From: Anniella stebbinsi
Lineage: Eukaryota > Chordata > Lepidosauria > Squamata > Anniellidae
NCBI GenBank assembly: GCA_029215795.1
Contig: JARDYH010000001.1
Span: 295,436,654 to 295,500,653 of the forward strand
Reading direction: 5' to 3'
DNA: 64,000 nt
In this document: positions 33,753 to 44,795 of the stretch, one piece after another
Numbering within the stretch: the stretch's first letter is position 1
Layout of the letters: each line of letters opens with the position of its first letter
The notes under the pieces: generated by a model
What the model saw: the letters and a program-made list of their open reading frames with translations, nothing else
Database searches by the model: none
Told to the model about the DNA's origin: nothing
Position numbers and translations under genes: made by a program

Positions 33753-35539
33753 CTTTGCTCATCTCTGATGTTGGGCATGGTGGGTAGTGAAGGATCAACC
33801 TCTGAAAAAAGTTCTTGGGGGAGGGGGAAGGAATGCTCTGAAACAAGACAAGTGTCAAGAGTTGTTGGAGTTCACAACTGGGTAGGCTGAAAGGGCTCCT
33901 TCTATTATTCTAGAACATTTCCAAGTCCAATTATAGGGATATAATATATACCTGTTGAATTAAGAGTTGTGTTCAAATATTGAACCTGAATTTATGAGCT
34001 GTGTTGTGATCCTATACACTTGGCAGTTTTGTTTAGTAAAGGATCATGGTCTATGATGCTGGTGCAATTTATTGATAGCTCTTGGATAGCTCCATTAGAG
34101 TTCTGGCTTGTTCTGGCTGAAACCCAGAATGGATTCATAGCCCCACAGATATCAGAGCTACAGGCCTTCATGGAGGTCATGCTTCCTCTGTACTCTCATG
34201 TTCTTCCCCTGGTCCTTCATAGTGGGTGGCTCTTCTGAAAGTGCTCAGCCATATCTTATTCATGGATAGCTTTGGACATGTGCAAGTGGAAGTCAAGCCT
34301 TCCTCTACTCTACCACCACCCAAGGCTAATAACTGCAAAGATCAGTATAATCGCTGCTTAGAGTGGAAAGGATCCGAAGCCTCTTCAAACTCTCAGCCAT
34401 CATTCCTAATGATTTATTCAGATCTCCAGTGTGGTGCCCACCAGGCTCCCTGCTCCTCTGATTTTTTTTTTTGAAATTTCTTAAGGCTTTTTTTAATAAA
34501 CAAAATTAAGTATTTTAATCGGGAAGCTGACTTGCTGCAAAGCAAAGTTCTGCCCTCCAGTGCCAGTTTTATTTCGGTTCCTAAGAATGGTTTTGTGTTT
34601 TGGAGCTCAGATCTCACCTCTGCCTTGTACTTAGATTCTTGGCAAGTTACTTGACTTTTAGTCACACCAGTTAGCTTTCTGGGCCACTGGTCATGCCCAC
34701 GATGGCAGCCATTTTGTGACAAGACCCACAACTCTCTCTCAAAATTCCATTGACCCAAAAAGATCACTGACTGGTGAATTAATGGAAGGGGAGCAGATTG
34801 AAATTATAGGTACGGAGGTCAGGACGAGCATGTATATCTCTACAGTTTGGGGTGGGTAGGGAATATTTGTTCATGCATACTACTGAAAACCATTTCCCCA
34901 CAAATCTTCCCCACATAACCTTTCTAACAGTGCCTGGATGACTTTTCTGATCTCCTTGTGTGTATGCAAAAATGCTCATCTGCATGTTGTATTGCATTTT
35001 GATGGATATTTAGTACAGATGGCACAATATCTCTACTAGGTTATACACCCTGGAGAAGTATTTGGAAGCCTCATCTGCAAGTTTGGCACAAACTCATCAT
35101 CTGCCCCTTTCAGTGCTTCCACATCAGAAGAGCACACAAGCATTGAGTTATTTGGGAATGGGAATATTATAAAAAGCAGGATTTAAAATAATGCTTTAAA
35201 TAAAATCAATAAATAATGGGTTGGTGAAGTGAAGGGTTTGGCAGCCAAGGCTATTCTCTCCTTCACTTGGGCTAATTTTCTGTTTAAATGTAGTTCCCCA
35301 CTGAGTCTGGATAAGGTAAATGCACACTGAAATGTGACATAACACCACAAGTCACTGCGTAGTTGGGAAACACGTAGTATTTTGATGTACGTACTCAATC
35401 TATATCAAAGATGGAAATAGAGGTCAAAATATGTTACATGCTTGAACGAATATTGCAGCCTCTCTTTTGTCTATAAGTGATAGAAAAATAATTGTGGGAT
35501 GCTCCTTCTTTATAGGCGTTTTGCAGGGATAGAATTAGA
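33753..35539. other. Long unique stretch
   Basis: No repeat or gene recognised. A T9 run near 34464 and ordinary composition throughout. Confidence 0.3.
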
Positions 35540-35630
35540 GTGTTTTACAGAGCAATATTATGCATATTGATTCAAGAGTTAGTCACAATAAGCGGGACTT
35601 ACTGTCAGGTAAGTGTGTAGATTGCAGGCT
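35540..35630. repeat. Short foldback repeat (GCAATCCTATG family), copy 4
   Basis: GAGCAATATTATGCATATTG, GCGGGACTTACTGTCAGGTA and AGTGTGTAGATTGCAGGC, diverged but with the same order. Confidence 0.45.
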
Positions 35631-36725
35631 AAAAGGACTGTTTAATGTTATTTACATTTACGGCTTTCCCGTCATTAGAAAGCAGGGCTACACTTTACCA
35701 GAGCGATTCTCAGTTCCTTAGTTCTAGTGGTTGCTGATGGTTTAGCCATAAAGGATGTGGCTAAATTCTACAGCAGTGAGACACACTGTTTCTCATGCTG
35801 CATAATACAGCAATGCAAACCTCATGCTTTGGGAATGCCAGATTATGAGCCGATTCGCTTTAATAGCTGTTTGCTTCTCTCGAGGTTGTCTTATTTTGGA
35901 GTTTCATCCCAAACTAACTGATGGATAATTTTATTTTGTGTCTTTATACAAACCACCGCTGGTCTTATGCTGATTTGTTTTTGGTTATGAAACTGGGCAA
36001 CACAATCCTAACTGGGGAAGGGGGCTCTACGAGGGTGAAGGTGTGGGTTGAGGGGAGTCTTTTCAGCCTAGTGGATGATCTTTTGCTGAATCAACACCCC
36101 CACCCCAAGTTGTACGAGGAAGGATTAGAATTGCAAGTTAACTTTATTTGAATATTGCATGATCTTTTTTTTTGTTCCTGGTAAGTTCAAGCTCATACTT
36201 CCATAAGTAGATGAGAGGTCCTGCTGATTGCATTATACACTTCTGGCCAGGCAGACGATGGGTCATTTGACAGATGACAGTATTTCAGCATGTGTGGGAT
36301 GAATCACTGGAATGGCACAACAGATGAGCTAATAGGCTTTTAATAAGACTTAGTTGCATCCTTTAACAGTGTTTTGTCTGGATTTTGAGTCCTCATATCA
36401 AAGTTCTGTAGGCTTGATTAATGCTATGCTTTTTGACATCAGTTTTTAATTTCATTTCAATATTCACTTATGCTTTAAAAATATCTATATGTACCCACCC
36501 CACCCCCCACCCCCCCCCGTCTCTTTATTGCTGCAATGCACTGGGCAGAAACTGAAAGGATTGGGGAAAAATTCAGAGGGTGGAACCTTGATCTAACACT
36601 TTATGTTAAAAGGTTCCAAATTTACCCTTGTAACGGTCTGATTACTACAGTGTATTTGAGCGGTTTTAAAGTGAGATACAGATTACTACAGTGTGGTGCT
36701 GCTATTTTTTTTAATGTTATTTTGA
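35631..36725. other. Unique sequence
   Basis: No gene recognised. A C-rich tract at about 36495-36520 (ACCCCACCCCCCACCCCCCC). Confidence 0.3.
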
Positions 36726-36930
36726 CCCGATTCACATGGCCAAGCCATCCACGGGCTTGAGTTGCTTATTAACCACAGCAACATAATACCCTGCCCGGGT
36801 TCATATGTCACGATAAGCCACAGTGACTGCCTGCCACAGCTGGAATATTCACAATGGTGGCCATCATGTGCTGCAATCCACCATGGCTTATTTAAGCCAT
36901 GATGGGTAGTTGTGATCGTGCGAAGCAGGC
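36726..36930. mobile_element. Foldback MITE (GTGGCTTRTC family), copy 4
   Basis: CCCGATTCACATGGCCAAGC at the left, GGGTTCATATGTCACGATAA/GCCAC in the middle, then CACCATGGCTTATTTAAGCC. Diverged member of the family at the window start. Confidence 0.5.
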
Positions 36931-36964
36931 CATTGAATCATATCTCTGAAGTTATGATTCTTTG

Positions 36965-37145
36965 TATTTTGTAACTCATGAGACCAAGGTTTAAATCCCC
37001 ACTTAGCCATGAAGGCTAAAATGCACTGGATGACTTCTGGAGCAGTCATTAACTCTCAGCCTAACCTACCTCACAGGGTTGTTATGAGGTTAAAATGGAG
37101 AGGAACAGTATCTTGCAGACTACCTTGGAGCTTTACAGGTTTAAA
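36965..37145 (+). mobile_element. MIR-like CORE SINE, sense
   Basis: AAGGTTTAAATCCCCACTTA (B-box area), GCCATGAAGG, CTCAGCCTAACCTACCTCAC, then AGGGTTGTTATGAGGTTAAA: the MIR order of B box, core and 3' part. Confidence 0.7.
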
Positions 37146-37234
37146 AAGCCATGCCACTCTTCCTCTTTGAGCAAATATGCAGTGAGAAGGAGAAGGTAAA
37201 AAGACGGGGCGCATTCACCGCACACCATGTGCTA

Positions 37235-37545
37235 GGGCTTTATCATACCTACTATTTCCCCCCGGGTTGCTTCTGTGGCTTCGCCCTCTGTTTCCTATGC
37301 GAGTCTAGCATTTTGAAACACACATGGTTGGTATTGCTGCGATACCTCAGTTTGGCCTGTTGAACTTTGTCTGTTTCGGACTTTGCCTGTTCAGGGTTAA
37401 ATCAAAACAGAAACTGGAAACTGCGACCTCAGGGCGGGAGAGCAGCAGGACGGGGACAACGTCATGTGAGCCCAGCACTTAAGAAGTGGAGTAAAGTCGA
37501 GGTGGGTGTGCTTAAAACTGCCCATGTGATAACGATGCTATTCTC
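37235..37545. mobile_element. TCCATCACACC-family DNA element, diverged copy
   Basis: GGGCTTTATCATACCTACTA at the left and an internal GGGGACAACGTCATGTGAGC, which matches GGGACAACATCATGTGAGTA of the element at 40420-42262. The right end (CCATGTGATAACGATGC) is uncertain. Confidence 0.4.
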
Positions 37546-37596
37546 TCCAGGAGGTGGTGTAACTTGGAAGCAACTAGGCGGCAGCAGCAGTTGGGA

Positions 37597-37795
37597 AGGG
37601 GCCATAGCTCAGTATGAAAGAGCATATGCTTTGCATGAAGAGGGTCCCAGGTTTGATCCCAGGCTTCTCCAGGTAGGGCAAGGAAAAGAATCCTACCTGA
37701 AATCCTGGAGAGCTGCTACCAGTCAGTGTCGACAATACTGGGCTAGATGGACTAATGGTCTGACTCAGTATAAGGCAGCTTCCCATGTTTCTAGC
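37597..37795 (+). mobile_element. tRNA-derived SINE (Sauria-like), nearly complete
   Basis: Head GGGGCCATAGCTCAGTATGA with A box, TTTGCATGAAGAGGGTCCCA, B box GGTTTGATCCC, then CCTGGAGAGCTGCTACCAGT, ACAATACTGGGCTAGATGGA and the conserved end TCTGACTCAGTATAAGGCAG/CTTCC. This is the organisation of squamate Sauria SINEs: Pol III promoter, tRNA-unrelated body and LINE-matching end. Best-preserved SINE in the window. Confidence 0.85.
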
Positions 37796-37796
37796 A

Positions 37797-37850
37797 ACAC
37801 ACTGGGGAAGAGTGTGTTGCTAGGAACACACTCTTGTGAATGTTCTCATT
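37797..37850. repeat. Small hairpin / duplicated AACACACT motif
   Basis: GCAACACACTGGGGAAGAGT followed by GTGTTGC forms a perfect short stem, and AACACACTCTTG repeats just after. It may derive from the end of the SINE or from slippage. Confidence 0.4.
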
Positions 37851-39385
37851 CACTGAAATAAATCCATTAAAGCTTCTTACCCAAGGGTCCTCCAAAAACC
37901 TGGAACTGGCACTACTGTCCATGTCAGCATCCAATCCCATGCTGCTCAAAATTTGCATTACAAAAGGACAGAATGCTTTCTCAGTGTTTCAAGGTTCTTT
38001 TACAAGGTGCATTCACATGGCAGAAATCACAATCCAGAGTCAGACAGTTCATTTATCAGGAAATGGGTGGCACTGGGTGCCTCAGGGTCGTTGCAATGTG
38101 AAAATACGCAAGAACATTTTTTTCTGTTGTTTTTTCTCTTTATTTTGGGTGATCATTTTTCTTGGAAGTAGACTTCTGCACAACACATGATCTTATAAGA
38201 ACAGAAGTGCAGCTTCTTTCACAGCTGTGGTTCTATGGGGCCAACCTGGGATCTATATCCTAAACCCAAATCTTGCTTGAAGCTCCCAGCACAATTATTT
38301 GTTTCAATCAAAGTCCTTAAAACTATCCCTGGAATTTTGAGTTTGTTAAACCTCTGGTGATAACCTTCTGCTTTGTTATATCAAATCAATGATTCAGCGG
38401 AGGAAGAGGAGGAGAGAAAGAGATGCTGAAGGGGAAACAAAATGTATACAGTCTTTCCCCAAGCTCTTTACCATTAACTCTAATCCTTATGGCTGAAGCT
38501 TGGCTGTTAGCCAACTGACAGTTAAGCATCTGATGATCTTTTATCCAATGGAGTGCACATTTTTTATTTGGAAAATATGATTAGGGAAGCTTTTTTGCTA
38601 CTTATTTCCTCTGACTTAGTGCACCCTTTGGCTGTTTCCTGAGCAAAAAAAAAATGTTGCTAAGCAGTCTCCCTGCCCCCACCCCACCCCCATCCTGAGC
38701 TGCATGTCTCAACATTTTCCTCTCAGCCATCATGTAGGTCTCATAGCACTGTTGATTCCCATTCTACGGCTGCTGGGATGTAAATTACTCCAGTCCCCCA
38801 GTTCCCCCTCCCTCTCTGTTCATGTACTTTCAAGGGGTTTAATCTGTGAAGGGGACCTACTTCAAAGCCCTCTGAAGCAGCTCATTTCTTGAAGGAGAGA
38901 AGGCCAATAAAACCAAATTAGATTTTTATCTCATTGTCTCTGTAGGAATGAAGTATAATAATTATTTCAGGCAAATACATGTCGGAGACGGTAATTAAGA
39001 TCCCTATCATGCCTTTATAGACAAGTAGATTCTAAAATCAGCATTAGTAATAGGATTAAACATTATTGTGGTACCCTCTCCTTCCCAAAGTGCACTGCAA
39101 ATTTGAATATACAAAGTTGTTCAAAGGGGAGGAGGGGGGAGTAAAGGAAGGAAATCTACTCGGAGGTATCAATATTCTTACTTGGGCTCTTGTGCCCACT
39201 TATCATTTTATCCCTTAATTTGTATTGGGAAAAATTGTGGGAATGTCGAAGGCAGCAGCCGCTCAGTGGGGAGTCCACCAAGCGTTATTCCTTCACACAT
39301 AGTGAAATAGTTAGATAGCAACCTGTTAAGGCTAACCTTTGGTCTACCCAGATTATGTAGAGACGCAATGGACATTCTAAGTTGA
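37851..39385. other. Long unique stretch, part possibly conserved
   Basis: No transposon seen. 38560-39110 is repeat-free and AT-rich, with runs such as AGGCCAATAAAACCAAATTA and GGTAATTAAGATCCCTATCA that look like conserved non-coding DNA, but this cannot be tested without another genome. Confidence 0.3.
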
Positions 39386-39393
39386 GGCAAACA

Positions 39394-40217
39394 TAGGGTG
39401 ACCAGATTTTGAGAACCAAATTCCCGGTCCCCCCCGCCACCCCACCCACCCAAAACAACCCCCCCACCACGCGCCCGCGCCGCCCCGCGCCGCCCCGCCC
39501 GCCCCGCGCTGCCCGCCTGCCCCGCGCTGCCCGCCCGCCCCCGCACCACGCCGCACCGCCCACCCACCCCGCGCTGCCCGCCTCGCACCACGCCGTGCTG
39601 CCCCCCGCCCCGCTCGCCCGCCCGCCCGCCTCGCGCTGCTCGCCCCGCCCGCCCACCTGCCTCACGCTCCTTACCTGCTGGGGCGTCTGCTTCCCTCCAG
39701 TGCTCGGAATCTACTGAAAAACAGGCTTCCTGGCCTGTCTCTCAGTAGCGCGCCGGGTGATGACGTCATCACCCGGTGCGCAACTGAGGGACAGGCTGCG
39801 AAGCCTGTTTCTCAGTAGATTCCGAGCACCGGAGGGAAGCGGACGCCCCAGCAGGTAAGTGCCTAGCATCGCCTGCCCGCCCGCCCGCCCTGCCCGCCCC
39901 GCCCCCCCCGCCCACATGCCTCGCGCCACCTGCTACTGAGGGACAGGCTGCGAAGCCTGTTTCTCAGTAGATTCCGAGCACCGGAGGCAAGCGGACGCCC
40001 CAGCAGGTAAGTGCCTCGCACCGCCCGCCTCGCACCGCCTCCCGCCACTGCCGCGTGACCCCCCGCTGCCCCGGTTTGCCCCTGCCGCCCCCCGGTTGGC
40101 CCGGATCGCCCCAGGGCCATCTGGTCACCCTACTTTTGGGGGGCTAAATTTCCGGATGCGGATTTGCTCCCCATTTCCCGGGCATGTCCAGACAAATCCG
40201 GGCGGATGGTCACCCTA
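39394..40217. mobile_element. GC-rich non-autonomous hAT (GACCAGAT ends), 824 bp
   Basis: Left end TAGGGTGACCAGATTTTGAG; right end CGGATGGTCACCCTA. An exact 8-bp duplication GGCAAACA flanks it (39386-39393 and 40218-40225). Inside are a C-rich, almost G-free-on-plus minisatellite-like block (39425-39660), a 190-bp palindrome (39670-39859), a partial repeat of its right arm (39931-40012), and a second internal end-like sequence CATCTGGTCACCCTA near 40120, suggesting that two elements were combined. No real coding sequence. Confidence 0.9.
39670..39859. repeat. 190-bp near-perfect palindrome centred on TGACGTCA
   Basis: The centre is at 39764/39765 inside TGACGTCA (full CRE/ATF consensus), within GGGTGATGACGTCATCACCC. 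Position 39670 (C of CTTACCTGCTGGGG) mirrors 39859 (G of CCCCAGCAGGTAAG) exactly, so the arms have no net indel. Each end is a splice-donor-like CAG/GTAAG reading outward. CpGs are still frequent. Cassettes of the same design lie at 45077-45511 and 58043-58535. Confidence 0.9.
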
Positions 40218-40225
40218 GGCAAACA

Positions 40226-40419
40226 CAACGCAACCGCTAAATTCAAAGTGGGCCTGAGCAGCAATGGTGCATGCATCCCAATAAACATTTGCTGCAAAAA
40301 TCTGGACTTTGTTTGTTGACAGCTGCACAGCTGACCTACTGTGTGCACTGGCACTGTAGGCAAAAATGGGATTTAGGAATCAGTCTTTCCTCTTTCCTCT
40401 GTACACTTTCCTTTCTATG
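40226..40419. other. Unassigned sequence
   Basis: No recognised content. Confidence 0.25.
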
Positions 40420-40814
40420 AGCTCCATCACACCTACTTTTTCACCCGGTTTGCGTCCGTGGATTACCTCTCCATTTCTTCTACGAGTTAAGCGCTGGGCA
40501 TTTTCATGTCTGTGCATTGTGTATCTTTCCACCTGTATCACTACTATGCTGGTGAAATCTCCCGCCCCCTATGTTCTCCTCCCCCTGCAGTTAATTTTTT
40601 CTATTTTTATATACTTCTTTATTTCTGCGCAAATACAATAGTACAACAGCCTGAAACAGTGCAATTATGGTAAAACAACACACTATGCTTTCCCCTAAGA
40701 TCATATTAAACAATATAAGTGAAGAGAAAGTATTACAATTAGTTTTTGGAGAAGTTTGTGGCCAATATTGGCATGGCAAGGGAAAGCCGATATTGTTCTG
40801 GTTAGGAAACCTAG

Positions 40815-40872
40815 ACATGCCTACTCAGGAGTAAGAACCATAAAGTTGAATGGGACCGAGTCCCAGTCATGC
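40815..40872. repeat. Short foldback repeat (GCAATCCTATG family), copy 5 (partial)
   Basis: TGCCTACTCAGGAGTAAGAA and GTTGAATGGGACCGAGTCCC correspond to the central part of the family. Confidence 0.4.
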
Positions 40873-40898
40873 TCACCTTCTCCGCAGGGTGTTTAGAC

Positions 40899-41923
40899 TA
40901 GGGATGTGCATGCCCGAAAATATCGTATTGTATCGTTATCATATTGTATTGTATCGTTATGAAATTTTTAAAGATCGTGCTCGTTCTGAAAGCTGAGGCC
41001 CGGTCAACCAGCTTTCAGAACAAGCACGATCTTTCAAAAATTAATATAAAATCGAGGGTTTGAGCAATTGCTCTGATTTTGTTTCACAAATGACCAGTCA
41101 GATTCCATCTTCAATGTCCCACAAGTTTCAAGTTTTTATCTTTAAAAATGAAGTTGTTACAGTGGGGGGGGGGGGCTTTTGGGGGACCCCTATAACTTTT
41201 TAATTTGAAAAGATAGAGACATGAAACTTTTTGGACATTGCAGATTGGATCTTGCTAGTCCTGGCTCCCCAAGTTTCATGTCATTATAATTTCAAATAAA
41301 AAAGTAATGCATGGTGTTTCCCCCAATGCAAGCCTATGGGGAAAAAAGCAGACAAGAAGATGACAATACGGAGGCCCGGTCAACCAGCTCTCAATAAAGT
41401 TGCACGATCTTTAATAAATTCATATAAAATCAAGAGTTGGAGGGAACGATCTCAAATTTCATACACATGACTAGCACATGATGCTACATATATGTGCCAA
41501 ATGTCAGATCAATCACTCTACCATTGTATTTTATATGATTATTTAAAAGATCCTGCAACTTTTTGACAGGTCTGAATGAACGCACGTGGAGAGCTGTCAT
41601 TCTGACCTGTCAGAACTTAAACAATCTTTAATAAATTCATATAAAATCGAGGGTTGGAAGGATCACTCTCAAATTTCATACACATACTTAGGCATGCCCC
41701 ATAAGCACTCTGACCAAGTTTCAAGCCTCTAACTTTTAAAATACAGAAGTTATAGATTTATTTATATGGCAGTCTGATAATCCGATATAATCAGGCTGAA
41801 AATTTTCGGATCGGATATTTATCAGAGGTTTTTCTATCGTATCGTTATCGTTAATCAGATGTCCGATAATGACCTTATCATATCATTATTGGACATTTTA
41901 ACGATACGATACACACATCCCTA
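40899..41923. mobile_element. Non-autonomous hAT (TAGGGATGTGCATG ends), 1025 bp
   Basis: Left end TAGGGATGTGCATG, right end ACACACATCCCTA. Octamers GTTTAGAC (40891-40898) and GTTTGGAC (41924-41931) match 7 of 8. The interior has TATCGTATTGTATCGTTATC-type runs at the left and CGTATCGTTATCGTTA at the right. An internal hairpin (GCTTTCAGAACAAGCACGAT) lies near 41010, and an arm (ATTTCATACACATACTTAGG ... TAACTTTTAAAATACAGAAG) is shared with the element at 28841-29716. A G10 run lies near 41165. Confidence 0.85.
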
Positions 41924-42262
41924 GTTTGGACACCCTCTCTCCCCTCCTTCACGGTTGAGCAGTTGAGCAGAGAACTATTACACCCTCCTCTTTTGTCAGC
42001 AAGACCACTCTTCAACACAGACACACCCAACAAAAAATGGGATAGTCCAATATAGTGCCAGGACAGCAATACACGGGAGGGAGGAGTGGCTCTATTGCAC
42101 ATGGAGGGGGGGAAACGGACTTTCCTCACTCCAAAATAAGATGGAAAAGGGTGGGAAAGTGGCAAGATGAGCACAGGACAGGGACAACATCATGTGAGTA
42201 CTGCGCTGCAAAAACACATACCAGGCATGGCGAGAGTGTGATAAATCACTGGTGTGATGGAG

Positions 42263-42617
42263 CTCTACAAGCTCTGTAAACTCAGTCATCAGCTTTTGTT
42301 GCCACTTCAGTTCAATTGGGAATGTTGCCAAAATCCCCAAACCATAACCAAACCAAACATATTTTTGATGTTGTGGCCATGCAGAAAAGAAAAAAATCTG
42401 TTGCAAAAGAAATGTTGCATTTTTTAAAATGTAAATCACTCACAGATTTTAGGATATTAAGTAGTATAAAAGTATTATAAATAAATACACATCTGGGTTT
42501 ATTTAGCCAGTGTACTTGTGCAGTCTTCATTTATGCATTAATTTATCGTATTTTATAATTTTCAAAAATAGGATGCATTTGTTTGCTGGTTGCATTGATT
42601 TTATGCCGCTTCCCTTG
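42263..42617. other. Unassigned sequence
   Basis: No gene or repeat recognised. Confidence 0.25.
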
Positions 42618-42634
42618 TGTTGTTGTTGTTGTTG

Positions 42635-42675
<41 letters not shown>
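42618..42675. repeat. Compound (TTG)7(TTA)12 microsatellite
   Basis: A TTG array passes directly into a TTA array. Confidence 0.95.
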
Positions 42676-42676
<1 letters not shown>

Positions 42677-42840
42677 TGTATATGTCTTTTTATAATGTCA
42701 TGTACATCCACCCCGTGATCCCTTATGGATAAAGGGTGCTTTACAAGTTTTAGAAATAAATAAATAAATGTTTTCTACATTTTTTATCTTTCCACTCTAA
42801 ATACAGAGCACTCAAGGTGGCTTACCTCAGATTTTAAAGA
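42676..42840. mobile_element. Two short LINE tails in opposite orientation
   Basis: 42676-42771 reads in sense (ACATCCACCCCGTGATCCCT ... AAGTTTTAGAAATAAATAAA). 42775-42840 reads in antisense (AGAGCACTCAAGGTGGCTTA) before an (AAT)n at 42841-42866. Families unresolved. Confidence 0.4.
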
Positions 42841-42866
42841 AATAATAATAATAATAATAATAATAA
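42841..42866. repeat. (AAT)n microsatellite
   Basis: Nearly nine AAT units. Confidence 0.95.
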
Positions 42867-42984
42867 GTGCATAACAATAGAAAACAGCATCAACGGAAAA
42901 AATGGGATGGGACAAACTAAACTAGAATTAGCCCAACATCTTGCCAAAACAAAAAGGTCGTCAAACAATTAGCAGAAAAGTGTC

Positions 42985-43790
42985 TAAAAGGCTGTGTTCG
43001 CAGCTTGGGGGTGCTCCTGGATCCGTCACTCCAAATGACAGCTCAGATAGACGTGACGGCCAGGAGTGCCTACTATCAGCTTCGGCTGATATGCCAGCTG
43101 TGCCCCTTCCTAGAGTTGGAAGACCTAAAAACAGTAGTGCACGCGCTGGTAACTTGGAGACTTGGCTTCTGCAATGCGCTGTACATAGGGCTACCTCTGT
43201 GCCTAGTCCGGAAACTTCAACTAGTTCAAAATATGGCAGTCAGGTTGGTCACCGGTACACCTAGGGGTGACCATATTACGCCAGTTTTAAGATCACTCCA
43301 CTGGCTGCCAATTAGTTTCCGGGTAAAGTACAAAGTGTTGGTTATTACCTTTAAAGCCCTACATGGTTTGGGTCCAGGTCACCTGCAGGATCGCCTTCTC
43401 CAATACAATCCGCCCCGCACGCTTAGGTCCTCTGGGAAGAATTTTCTACAGACAGCCAAAACCAGGCTGACAACTGTTACCCAGAGGACCTTCTCTTCTG
43501 CCACTCCCAGACTGTGAAATGGCCTGCCGGAGGAGATTCGTCAACTTAATAGTCTTTTTGACTTTAAGAAAGCCATAAAAACCGATCTCTTCCGGAAGGC
43601 CTACGCAGTCAAATTTTAAGAGTTTTATCTGTGTTTTAATAATGTACCAATTAAAGTGTTTTATTGGTGTTTTATTGGTATTTTAATGATGTACTGGTTT
43701 TATCTGCTTTTAATCAGTTTTTGTATTTTGTGTTTGGTGTTGTTCCCCACCTCGATCCGTTGGGAGAGGTGGGTGATAAATAAATAAATA

Positions 43791-43822
<32 letters not shown>

Positions 43823-43911
43823 GTTTTAATCAGTTTTATGTATTTTATGTAATTTGTATCAATGTTGTTCCCCGCCTCGATCCTGAGGGAGAGGCGGGTA
43901 ATAAATAAATA

Positions 43912-43941
<30 letters not shown>
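42985..43941 (+). mobile_element. L2-clade LINE 3' third (family A) with doubled tail
   Basis: The open frame 43005-43517 encodes MGVLLDPSLQMTAQIDV, RSAYYQLRLICQLCPFLEL, CNALYIGLPLCLVRKLQLVQ, NMAVRLVTGTPRGDHI and TFSSATPRL, then a single stop and the rest of the C-terminus (LPEEIRQLNSLFDF-like). The 3' UTR ends in TGTTCCCCACCTCGATCC, AAATAAATA and (TTA)n at 43790-43820. This is followed by a second copy of the same last ~110 bp ending in another (TTA)n at 43910-43941. 5'-truncated at about 42985. Confidence 0.85.
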
Positions 43942-43944
<3 letters not shown>

Positions 43945-44139
43945 AAGAATCTCCTGGGGCAAGGAGCTCTACATCATGGATGCCACATGAGAGCAGGCCC
44001 TCTCTTACTTTCAGGTCTGGCATCAGAGGTCAGCTGGGCATTTCCAAGAATCAAACATGAACAGGGCCCACTCTCAGTTTCTGGAGTTACCTGCCCCACT
44101 GCTTGCTCCTCCTCTGTGATGTTGCTTCCTGATCTCCAC
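43942..44139. other. Unassigned spacer
   Basis: No recognised content. Confidence 0.25.
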
Positions 44140-44735
44140 AGGCTTTGTCATGAGAATATAAGAAGAGCCATTTTAAATCAGACCAAAGGCCTATTTGGTC
44201 CACCATTCTGCTCATACACTGGCCAACCAGCTGCCTATGGTAATCCCACAAGTGGGAAATGAGTACAATAGCAACCTTCCTACCCATGTTCCTCAGCAAC
44301 TGGCATACATAGGCATACTGGCTATGGTACTTAAGGTAGTATCTAATAGCTATCAGGACTGGTAGCCATCAATAATCGTATCCTCCATAAATATGTGTAC
44401 CCATTTAAAGCCATCCAAATGGGTGGCCATCATAACAACTTGTGATAGCGAATTCCATAGTTTAACTATGTGATGTGCTTCCTTTTATCTGTCCTGAATC
44501 TCCCACCATTCAGTTTCATGGCATGACCTCAGGTTCTAGTATTATCCACTTTCTTCACACCATGCATAATTTTGGACACCTTTACTATGTCTCCCTCCTT
44601 TGTAAGTGAAACAGTCTGAGACATTGCAACCTTTCCTCAGAGGGGAATTGCTCCACTCCCTTGATCATTTTGGTTGCCCTTTTCTGTAAATTTGACAAAA
44701 TCCCAACCCTGGATGCTTTTGCAGTTAAGCTGTTG
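44140..44735 (-). mobile_element. CR1 LINE 3' part, antisense (piece 1 of 2)
   Basis: Plus-strand landmarks of reversed squamate/turtle-type CR1: AGAGCCATTTTAAATCAGAC, GCCAACCAGCTGCCTATGG, AGCGAATTCCATAGTTTAAC, ATTTTGGACACCTTTACTAT and CTTGATCATTTTGGTTGCCC. It breaks off after CTTTTCTGTAA. The next expected CR1 segment (TTCCAATTCTACAATATTC) is found at 46837, beyond a hAT and an LTR-like block. Confidence 0.8.
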
Positions 44736-44795
44736 AGTCATATTTCCAGCCAATTACTTGTATCATCCAGACTACAAACTACAGATAGTATCCTC

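Larger units (their letters stand above)
40420..42262. mobile_element. TCCATCACACC-family element (E1), hosting a hAT
   Basis: Left end AGCTCCATCACACCTACTTT; right end CACTGGTGTGATGGAGCTC: inverted termini shared with the element at 50896-51562, which has an 8-bp duplication. Near the right end, GGGACAACATCATGTGAGTA and TGCGCTGCAAAAACACATAC recur in the copy at 47312-47941. The segment 40899-41923 is a later hAT insertion and 40815-40872 a short foldback repeat. Flanking octamers of E1 itself do not match. Confidence 0.6.

Noticed and set aside
33753..35539. Hidden exons in the long unique stretch
   Set aside because: No ORF over 120 codons, no recognisable protein segment flanked by good AG/GT signals.
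37367..37861. 164-codon ORF
   Set aside because: Runs through a Sauria-like SINE and a DNA element fragment, so it is chance read-through of repeats.
40420..42262. 8-bp duplication for element E1
   Set aside because: TCTATGA/TCTACAA-like similarity needs a one-base shift of the termini and only five of seven positions match.
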